Below are positions 55,998 through 64,000 of a stretch of 64,000 bases of DNA, piece after piece; the stretch's first letter is position 1; every line of letters begins with the position of its first letter. The notes beneath the pieces are model-generated. The model had not been told where the DNA came from. It worked only from the letters and a program-made list of their open reading frames with translations, and did not search any database. A program made the position numbers and the translations under genes. The DNA is taken from positions 858,501-922,500 of the forward strand of contig NC_066605.1 of the NCBI RefSeq assembly GCF_905475345.1. The letters run 5' to 3'. Source of the DNA: Vespula vulgaris. Its lineage: Eukaryota; Arthropoda; Insecta; Hymenoptera; Vespidae.

Positions 55998-56872
55998 TCA
56001 AAGTGAAAATATTTCGAAGAAAATTATATCTAATTTAATCGAACGTTATCAATGGAGTCGTTGCTTTAATTATTTTTTTTTTATTACTACGAACGTACGC
56101 GTACATATATCGATATATATACGTACATATGTATTTTTTCTTTTATGGATGCACGATAAAAGTTTTACGTCCAAAGAGTATACAAATGATTTATAGTTTA
56201 TAAATAATAACGTTTGTTTATCACGATATCCGATAGTAATTTAATAAACCGAAGCAACGCTATCGCAGCTGCACACTCGCTTTCGAGCCTAATTTTCGCT
56301 CCAGTGCACACGGAGTCTGTTGCAGAGATGGAAAGCAACGCGTGTTTTATATATACGAACGACGAACGAAAGTAAGCATTCTACTTGTAACGCGTATCGA
56401 AAACGTCGTCCAAGTTATTTGAATAAAAGATCATCTGTCAACAATGAGAGGAGAATCGCTGTAAAGTATATTTTTTCCCCCTTCTTTTATTCTTTCTTCC
56501 TTTCTTTCATTATGAAAAGAAGTAGCTCACTCGGTCGACATGTGAAAGCATTTTTTATTGTATTACGTCAAAACTAGCCGAGCAAGTACTTTGAAAACAC
56601 GAAAGAACGTGATCTATTGTCTTGATAAAAAGCAGGAAGAGGCAAAAAGGGCAAACTCCTTATCGTTAACGACACACGTTCAAAAGGCGCAGGTTAATTC
56701 GAGTGGCAGGCCAAACACAAAGTATCGCGTCTAAGCTCGTTTCGAATAGAACCGGAAGAATCGGATAGGAAAGGAAAGTTTTCCTGCTAACCTCTTCGGC
56801 CCCGTCTACATTTACTCTACTTAATAGGTTTACTCTTCGTCAAGGAAGAAACTGTTAACCGTAAGGAAAAAA

Positions 56873-56903
<31 letters not shown>

Positions 56904-57955
56904 AAAAGAAAAACGAAGGAATATCAAAATAATTTCGACGAGTTTTTTAACTCCTTTGATGAAAGAAATGAATGAAAAAGAAGAAAAAAAAAATTATCGA
57001 TTTACGGTTTTTAACTTCGTTTCGTCCTTCGGAACTCGATCAAATACAAGAAGAAGGAGCTAAGGAACGATCGATAAAAATGTTTCACAGTTATAAAGCG
57101 AATTAATTCGTCGAGTTACTGTATAAAAAAAAAGAGAGAGAGAGAGAGAAAAAGAAATAAAAGAATGAGAGAAAAAAAATATTGAAGCAACTATGAAGTT
57201 TCTCGTGAAGCTACATTCCTTCGGTTAACTCGCCTATATACCTACTATGTGCCCTACGAAAAAAGGAGACGAACTTTAGTGAATAAAGAATTTTTAATGG
57301 AAAAAGTATTTCTTAACCAAGGCTACGCTTTAAAATTGAACAAATAAAAGAAAAGAGAGAGAGAGAGAGTGGGAGGGAGAGGAAAGTTAAGCTGTTGTAG
57401 TTAGTCATGAAGGAACTTTATATTCCCTATGAATTATATACGAATAATAATCTAACGTAATATCAAAGAGAAACTTTCTTATCATAGATTATACATTTAA
57501 CGGTGGATTTAGCAATCAGTCCAAACGATTGGTTCCAATCGTTTCTATACAAATTGCAATTTAAAATTTCATCAAATATTATCTCTACTTATTATAATTT
57601 TTTTCTCTTCTAGAGACACGATCGTTCTTATAAATCTTTTTTCGCGTGACACTTACGAGATATATCCTGGTGTATCTCGAATAATTATGAATAATTTTTA
57701 CAATGGTTCAAACTTTGAAAAACAATTGTCGACAAGGGAATTTCTAATTCGTTGCGAAACGAATTTACTCTCGTCGTTGATCAAAAAAAAAAAAAAAAAA
57801 AAATAAGAAAAAAAAGAACAGAGAGTAAAAGTGAGATTGAAAAAGATTTTCTGTACCTTCTGCTTGTGATATATCTTAGGACCTTTAAATCTCAGGATCA
57901 AAGAGGTTGTGAGAGAAGCTTAATGCTTTGACATACCACAGCGGATACGACATAT
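55998..57955. other. non-coding stretch
   Basis: AT-rich, with TA/ACGTA words at 56090-56135, GA runs (56874-56893, 57136-57150, 57356-57370) and an A-run (57783-57803). Unique patches at 56225-56330 and 56690-56850 have no clear frame. Confidence 0.5.
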
Positions 57956-58066
57956 GTATGTGTGTGTGTGTGTGTGTATGTGTAAGCGTAGGTTTCTTTA
58001 GGTGACGGTGCTATACGTACGTACGTAAGTACGATACGTACGATAGGAGAGAGCAAAGAGAAAGAG

Positions 58067-58100
<34 letters not shown>
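57956..58100. repeat. cluster: (TG)n, ACGT-rich and (GA)n repeats
   Basis: TG run (about 57956-57982), ACGTACGT words (58014-58046) and (GA)n (58071-58100), separated by short unique DNA. Confidence 0.9.
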
Positions 58101-58102
<2 letters not shown>

Positions 58103-58894
58103 AGGTAGAGAAAACCGTGTGGTAAATCCGCTGGAGAGACGAAGCAGGATAGAGAAAGAAAGGTAACGGCGTGGTAGGAGCGGCAACTGGCCCGACTGGA
58201 AACCAGTGGCGTGGATCGGTACAACTTGATCTAAGATTTTCTTCTTTCTTATCATAAATCTTTAACCAAGATTTATTTCCGATCTTCGAAAACCGTTCAT
58301 GATTTGTCTTAGAATACGATTATTAAATATTGAGATAAATCGATCGGAGCGAGAGCGAAAGAGAGTGGGAGAGGGAGACATAGAAAAAGCAAGAGGGTTC
58401 TAAACGACGTGATAAACTGGATGACAATTAAACGATAATTAATGGCTGAATAAAAACAAAGACATTCAAACGTACTTATATCAATTTTTTCTAAAGAGCA
58501 ATATCAAATATAGAAAAAATTAATAGCGTTACTTCGAGGTACATCTTCGATTATTAACGAACGTCTGATCTGATGAGAACAAAAAAAAAAGACCGATGAA
58601 GGGAAAGGATTCGCCGATTCGATGATTTTTTAATGACGAATGGAATAACGGAAGAAAATAAAAGAGAATAAAAAAGAGGCGAGAAGGAAATCTTTGATAT
58701 CGAATTAATGATTAAGCAACGAAAGCGATAATGTCAACAGGGTCAGACGGTGACGAGATTTCATTGCGAGCGAATTATATCTCAAGGATCAAAAAAATAA
58801 TGAAAATATATCGAATGATAAATAATAGAAGATAAAGGAAGTAAAGGAGATAAAGAAGAGGAGGGGGTAGGACGAACCATGGACCCTTGGATTC

Positions 58895-58990
58895 TACGCC
58901 AATGAGAGAAGTGGGACCGGTGTGACGGGTCCGCAGATGCGCGAGCGACCCTCGGCTCTACCAACGCGGCCATCTTCGACAACATGTGGT
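58895..58990. promoter_or_regulatory. promoter-like CpG-rich block (CCAAT, YY1/Pho, NRF1-like words)
   Basis: CCAAT at 58899-58903, ATGCGCGAGCG (NRF1/Ewg-like, also a Zeste-type GAGCG) near 58937-58947 and GCGGCCATCTT (58966-58976). The last reads AAGATGGCCGC on the - strand, the YY1/Pho word that in many promoters overlaps a start codon. A - strand frame from that ATG begins MAALVEPRVARASADPSHRS. The block is repeat-free and among the most GC-rich here. A promoter for a - strand gene is plausible; a Polycomb-type element is an alternative. All inference from motifs. Confidence 0.28.
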
Positions 58991-59141
58991 CGAGACTGGT
59001 GGCTGACTGCTTGCTTGGTAGCTGAATTCCTCCTTATTATATCGTTCACAAGTAAAAAGAGAGTAAACGTGAACGAGAGAAAGAGAGACAGAGATGCTGC
59101 GAAGAGAGGCTTCCTCCTGATTTTTGGACGAACCTGCCTGC

Positions 59142-59197
59142 TGCTTGCTGATGCGTGCTTGCTGATGGCTGCTTGCTGATGGCTGTTTGCTGATGCC
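59142..59197. repeat. 14-bp minisatellite x4
   Basis: Four contiguous 14-base units of the form TGCTTGCTGATGGC (59142-59155, 59156-59169, 59170-59183, 59184-59197), with differences only in a few positions. Degenerate CTGGCTGCTGG words continue to about 59250. It sits right after a promoter-like block. The - strand frame through it is Gln/Ala/Ser-rich. Confidence 0.93.
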
Positions 59198-59814
59198 TCC
59201 TGGCTGCTGGTCGCTGGCTATTCGCTGCTGGCCTTTCGACTGGTTGCTGCAGTTGCTTCATTCGCATCTTCGATAATTAAGGAACTTTTACTTCGTTTCT
59301 ACTATTTCCAAGTAGTCTGTTTCCTTTTTTCTTTCTTTTTTTTTTACCTTTCTACTTTTCTTTCTTTTTTCTTTTTTTTCCTCTCTCTCTCTCTCTTTCT
59401 CTCTTCGAAGCATCTCTTTTTTGTCGCTTGGACTAAACTAAATCATTTGTAAACGACCACCGAACGATTAATCGAATCCTAATAATTAATCGAATTTGTA
59501 AGAGTCATGCCGGAGAAATGGATTTTCAAGAACAACGAAGAATCTTTATAATCAACAAAACTGATAACTGTTGTCTCTATGATCCTGATAACAGTTGCAG
59601 TTCTTTCTTTTTTCTTTTCTCTTCCATTCGTTTCGTTTATATCGCGAATTTTTGGGAAACATTTAATGGGTGGATAAAGAGAGAAAGAGTCGAGGATAGA
59701 AAAACGGAGAGGGAGGAAAAGAGAGAGGAGAGGGAAGGAGAAACAAGAAGAAGAAAGTTCGATTTTCGTTAAGATGAAGTAAGTTTGGTTCGTGTTATAG
59801 AACAAAGCAAACCT
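59198..59814. other. non-coding stretch
   Basis: T/C-rich tract at 59320-59405, AT-rich DNA and a purine tract at 59680-59760. Nothing else seen. Confidence 0.55.
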
Positions 59815-59910
59815 GAGGAGGAGAAGGAAGAAGAAGAAGAAGAAGAAGCAGAAGAAGAAGAAGAAGAAAAAGTAGAAGAAATAAAAAAAGTAGAGGAAGA
59901 AGCAGAGGAG
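59815..59910. repeat. (GAA)n-rich purine tract
   Basis: GAA units with GCA and GTA interruptions. The + frame is Glu-rich. Simple sequence. Confidence 0.93.
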
Positions 59911-60402
59911 AGACGAGACGTAGGACGAAGAAAAGAGTCAGTTCGAAGAATTCACTTTGTCTTCCTTGTCGCGTAAAAACACGGTATCCAAGGTGCTCGG
60001 TCACGTAGGAGTACCTCGCACGTTTCACGTTGAAAACGTGTCACGAAATACGTTGCTTTATGGAATCAAACGATCTGGAGTTCGAATTCGTTCAAATCGT
60101 TTCAACAAAAATAACGAACGTTTGTACGTCCTGATTGCAAGTAAAGTTTAATAAGATCGCGGAAAGACAGTAAAACTTTCTTTCTCTCTCTCTCTCTCTC
60201 TTTTCATAGATATATATATATTTATAAATTTCTTCCTTCGGATATTTCTAACAAAAAAAAAAGAAAAGAAAAAAAAGAAATCGATGCATCGTTTTCCTAC
60301 GCCATTTCATTGCAACGCGCGAAAAGACGTCCTTGGCGTGCATTAGCGAACGCTACATTCTGTCATCGATGTATGCCGACGAGATGACTAATTACCATAT
60401 TT
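59911..60402. other. non-coding stretch
   Basis: CT run (60181-60203), TA patch and A-run. The unique patch 60305-60402 contains CGACGAGATGACTAATTACC, a homeodomain-type word. Confidence 0.5.
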
Positions 60403-60597
60403 ATGAGTAGTCGAGCGGATTACGAGCGACTCTCTCTCTCTTTCTGCGAGATATCGCAAAGCGAATATTTGAATCTCTATGAGGCCACGTTTAGAAGCTT
60501 CGAACGGGATACAATGGAACGTCCGTTGAACGTAACTCCTACGCTTGCAAGAGAAATTTCAAACGAGGGAAGCGACACACACAACGCACACCCTTGA
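60403..60597 (+). CDS. candidate short ORF (64 codons)
   Basis: ATG at 60403 opens 64 codons to TGA, starting MSSRADYERLSLSFCEISQS. The peptide is balanced, acidic and not derived from repeats apart from a short CTCTC stretch. An upstream stop fixes the start. No signal peptide, domain or splice evidence. Confidence 0.2.
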   Translation: MSSRADYERLSLSFCEISQSEYLNLYEATFRSFERDTMERPLNVTPTLAREISNEGSDTHNAHP

Positions 60598-61502
60598 ATG
60601 CCTTCCTATCATTAAGTTTTACCTTATCAGCGAGTTATATACATTATATATGTGTATATATATATTTCAACCTGTTTCTTTCCATTTTTCCTACATACAC
60701 CCTTGACATTTTTATCGTACGATACAAAACTGGTATTATTGATAATGTTTTAAATCGAGAATTTAGATTATCTCTTTCTTTCGCTAAATCCTATCTACTC
60801 TAAGGAAAATTCGAATCTCTCTCTCTCTCTCTCTCTTTTCTTTTCTTTTCCTCTTTGCTTTTTTTTTTTTATTTCACAGTTTATATTACGATAAATAGGA
60901 CCTTTATATTTGAATCGTGGCAATGATTAAAGCGAAGAATTCAGATAATAAAATATCGTATTTATTATTCTTCCTTTTCGATTCCACAAATTCGTCGGAA
61001 GTCAAGAAAGAGCGAGAGAGAGAGAAAAGATGAAATAAAACGCTTCGCAAAAGTTTGCAAATTTTTAACTTCCGATAAAGGTGCTCCGTTTGAAAGGGTT
61101 GAAGGTGTTCGCCGTTAAAAGTTTTCCGCGCGAAGTGCCGTTCAGTAGTGAGAGAAAGAGGGAAAAAGAGAAAGAGAGAAAGAGCTTCAGAAACGAGGGG
61201 ATAGAAAGAGGAGGAGCAGGAGGAGGATGAGGATAGGGAGAAAGAGAGCACAAGTTAGGAAAAGTTGAACGAATCGCGTAGTTGAAAAACATTTTGAACT
61301 TGGGATCTCGCAATCAAGGAGCGATAGAGTTCTCCGTTGCAAAGGGAAGAAAGAGAGAGATAAAAAGAGAGAGAGAGGCCGTACGTAATTTTCTGCTCGA
61401 GATCAAAAGCTCGCTGTTCGTGGAGAACCACGAAGGAAAAACAAAGGATAGTTCATTGTCATCTTAAGATAGCCGTGAAACCTTCGAAAAGTTTTTTGAC
61501 TA
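60598..61502. other. mostly non-coding
   Basis: CT run (60817-60836) and purine tracts. A + frame at 61282-61467 begins without ATG, becomes Lys/Arg/Glu-rich over a GA run, then reads EAVRNFLLEIKSSLFVENHE with mostly G/C third positions to a stop. It is suggestive, but no gene is called. Confidence 0.4.
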
Positions 61503-61763
61503 ATGATCGAACCTTCCATTTTTTATTATCTCTTTCTCTTTCCCTTTCTTACTTTCTCATTTTTATTAACAACGACAATGGATACGACGAACCAACGTTT
61601 ATTGTTCTTCGATCCAAATAGACGTGATAATTACAAAAAATTGGACTATGAAACATTTACGCGTCTCGATAAATACAAATTATATCTTTTCGATAACGAT
61701 AAAGTGTCATTCACCCCAGGAAACTTCCAAATAGGCGATAAAGTCAATCGAAATTTCATTTGA
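61503..61763 (+). CDS. candidate small ORF, possible secreted or membrane-anchored peptide
   Basis: ATG at 61503 opens 86 codons to TGA at 61761-61763. Residues about 7-23 are hydrophobic and aromatic (FYYLFLFPFLTFSFLL), resembling a signal peptide or anchor, but this part comes from a CT/T-rich tract and may be an artefact. From the second ATG (61578, context CGACAATGG) 61 codons read MDTTNQRLLFFDPNRRDNYK and on; this part is wholly non-repetitive, rich in Asp, Lys, Tyr and Phe, with no Cys. No family recognised. If real, the shorter start gives a soluble basic protein and the longer a secreted one. Confidence 0.28.
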   Translation: MIEPSIFYYLFLFPFLTFSFLLTTTMDTTNQRLLFFDPNRRDNYKKLDYETFTRLDKYKLYLFDNDKVSFTPGNFQIGDKVNRNFI

Positions 61764-61988
61764 CCGTCATGGATAAGGTATCTATATGTATACATACATG
61801 CATACGAATATAAATATATATATATTTTTTTTTCAAGGCACGAATTTAGGAAGGAAGATCGTAAGGCGCCGACACGAAATACGTCATTCCACGAGTGTTT
61901 AAGAGAGAATAGAAATATGCGTGTTTGTGTGTGTATATATATATAAAGATATATATAGATGCGTTTGTACGTGCGTTACCCCTCGTTT
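61764..61988. other. short spacer with TA/TG repeats
   Basis: TA-rich patches at 61811-61835 and 61925-61960, with a unique patch between them. Confidence 0.55.
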
Positions 61989-62118
61989 CTAGTAGTCGAG
62001 GTAGTGGAAAGTGTGCCGGAAATCCATGCAACAGGTGCCGCTGACGGGGCTTTGGTACAGTTTCGTACAGTTTTGGAGGCACGACAGCGAACGAAAGGTC
62101 GCAAAGTCGATATCGATC
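61989..62118 (-). CDS. candidate Cys-containing terminal exon; overlapping + frame competes
   Basis: On the - strand TTTATTCTCGTACGTTTCTGCCAG is shortened here to its end TTTCTGCCAG (AG at 62120-62119), a good acceptor. One base then completes a codon and 42 codons run to TAG (61991-61989). About three quarters of third positions are G or C. The centre reads SCLQNCTKLYQSPVSGTCCM, with a C-x3-C and a CC pair as in small disulfide-rich secreted proteins, but no family is recognised. The + strand is also open here: 62005-62310 (after TAG at 62002-62004) includes MQQVPLTGLWYSFVQFWRHD with ordinary codons and a hydrophobic stretch near its end. Only one can be right, and the block could also be conserved non-coding DNA. 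Confidence 0.3.
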
Positions 62119-62310
62119 CTGGCAGAAACGTACGAGAATAAACACGAACCGCGAGATCGGCTTTATTCCATTTACTACTCCGATACCACCCCGAGCTATT
62201 TCTCATTTACTTCGACAATATATTTTCTATATTCTTTCATCGTTTCTTATATAATATCCGAGTTAACGTCCGAACAAAATCCAAAAAATATTTTACGAAA
62301 TTCATTGTAA

Positions 62311-62790
62311 TTGTCGCTAATTCGAAGACAAATAAAACTAATAAAATTACATAAAAAGTCAAAAGAAAATTTGTTTTCGAAACAGAGTGTAGCGAATTTA
62401 TCGATTCGACTTTTCTTCGATTCAATAAACACCGACGTTCCAGTTTTCATTTTATAGAAAAATCAAGAGAAACAGCAAATTCCGCTTGATAAATCTCGAA
62501 AGATATCTACTATCTCTCTTTCTAAGTAATTTCTTGTAATTCTCATATTTTCTCGGAAAAATGTAGACGACACTCTTCCCGTGTAAGTTTTCATTCGCAG
62601 ATGTTTCGAGAGATAACGCGCGAAATGGAGCCTCGGTGATCCAGATGCGTGGCCCCGTTTTCTACCCTTTGACTCTCTCCCCTCCACTTCCACTTCCCCA
62701 CTCTCCTCTTCCCTTCTCTTTCTTTTTTCTTTCCTTTTTTCCTTTACTCCGACTGCCTTTTGCTTCTTAGCGAATGTCTGCGAAAGAAAG
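62311..62790. other. AT-rich non-coding stretch
   Basis: No coding signal. A C/T-rich tract begins at about 62680. Confidence 0.55.
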
Positions 62791-62827
62791 ATCTTTCTTT
62801 CTTTCTTTCTTTCTTTCATTCTTCTTT

Positions 62828-62860
<33 letters not shown>
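62791..62860. repeat. (CTTT)n and (CT)n
   Basis: CTTT units (62793-62817), then CT units (62831-62860). Confidence 0.94.
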
Positions 62861-62863
<3 letters not shown>

Positions 62864-64000
62864 TCTCTTTCTTTGCATCTAATGTAAAATATACGAAGAC
62901 CTACTTCGAAATATCCTCTTGTACGAATTTCTACCTTTGATAAAGTTGAAATATTTCCTTTTTCTCTAATTCTCGCGACGTCGTCAGTCTCACGAAAAAA
63001 AAAAAAAAAAAAAACAAAAAAAGGAAAAGAAAAAGAAGAAAATCCATTATGACGAAGCTAGAATTCGTCGAAGAAAGATACACACACAGACACAGACTAC
63101 ACACACACACGCATACATATATATATGTATTTGCATATTAAATAAATAAGAGAAATAATTTCAAGCTTCGTTGTGCTTTCAAATAATTGTCAATTTAATG
63201 ATAATTCTCTAAATTTGTCGTTTCGTTGATAATTTCAAGAAAGTTAAACTTAGCTAGAGTAAATCTCCGAGCTCTTCTCGAGTGGATACTATGAATTTCA
63301 ACTCGTAAGAACGATTGAATTTCATTAGTACGTCTGAATACGCGGAGATAACCGAATTCCGTGTACCTTAAAATATACACACACATACACGGAGACGTAG
63401 AAACGTTTAAGCGATATATAAGGAGTAAATTATTCTCTGACATTTCGTTTTACGTAATTATGTATGTACGTGTGTATGTACGTATGTATGTATCCAAGAA
63501 ATCAATTGCGCAGCTGTAAAACGTGCCGATCTACGTTTCGAAGTGAAACTTCTTAACGATCCGATCGGTAGTACGATGCCCTCGTAAAAAGAAAGAAAAT
63601 TAAGCAAATGGGGAAATAAAAAGGACTCTTCATTTTGAAAAAAGAAAAAAATGAAGAAGAACTTACTTCCTTATGAAACATAGAAAGTAATACTTAAAAG
63701 GTCACGATCTTTCTTCCTCGTTACGCGAATGAGATTTCCTACTTTCATCTCAATAATATTTTCAACGTTCCCAATTACTGAAACGAAATTAAACGATATA
63801 CGTAACTCACGATTATTATTCGAGATATTTCGGGCAACTTGGAAATAATTTGACGGTATGAAAAATTGCCGTGCATCAAAAGTTTTTTAAATTCATCTTA
63901 GAAAGATTACTTCGGGGGTTGATAAACATCAGCGAGTGAACGTCCTAGAGAGAGAGTCTTGCTCAAACTTTTTTACGGTAGTTAAACTCGATGTTGGACG
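62861..64000. other. AT-rich non-coding stretch
   Basis: A-run (62996-63014), ACAC-rich patch (63079-63112), GTAT/GTAC words (63460-63493). No coding signal or RNA gene recognised up to the end of the window. Confidence 0.55.

Noticed and set aside
59785..59976. Acidic Glu-rich ORF
   Set aside because: Produced by the GAA repeat; no further coding evidence.
1..64000. tRNA, rRNA, CRISPR, telomeric TTAGG arrays, bacterial operons
   Set aside because: No tRNA arm pattern, no rRNA-like sequence, no spaced identical repeats and no TTAGG tandem found on reading both strands.

Overview
This window reads as nuclear DNA from a eukaryote, most likely an insect and probably a hymenopteran (bee, wasp or ant). 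The reasons are an AT-rich background that is still full of CpG (tcga, acga and cgt words everywhere), an extreme density of GA/CT, TA, GGAA, CTTT and trinucleotide microsatellites, long pyrimidine tracts, no dense ORF packing and no bacterial-type operon. The species call is inference; no search could be run. No rRNA, tRNA, CRISPR array, transposase or recognisable gene family was found, and no gene symbol can be given.

I read almost all of the 64 kb as intron or intergenic sequence. Most long open frames are artefacts of simple repeats (poly Ser-Leu, Glu-Arg, Lys-rich). What stands out is a scatter of short, more GC-rich, non-repetitive islands. Some look like small exons: 9567-9673, 11749-11994 (followed by AATAAA), 19553-19699 (after the best-looking 3' splice site I saw) and 21909-22099 on the + strand; 25113-25235, 36960-37024 and 52414-52462 on the - strand; and a cluster at 61.3-62.3 kb where both strands compete. 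The three - strand exon candidates have matching codon phases when read in order (52.4 to 37.0 to 25.1 kb), so one - strand gene with introns above 10 kb is a testable model. It remains a hypothesis.

Other islands look like cis-regulatory or conserved non-coding DNA, with clusters of homeodomain, E-box, TCF, POU, RFX or promoter-type words: 1.5, 4.6-4.9, 26.7-27.0, 32.0-32.1, 49.65-49.8, 53.4 and 58.9 kb.

The clearest unusual structure is a set of old, diverged local duplications of ordinary (not simple-repeat) sequence, with spacings of about 140-285 bp, at 13.9, 22.4, 30.3, 43.6 and 54.0 kb. There are also two true minisatellites (7 bp at 18.92 kb, 14 bp at 59.14 kb). These suggest that the locus grows by slippage and short segmental duplication. 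No complete, named biological system could be demonstrated.
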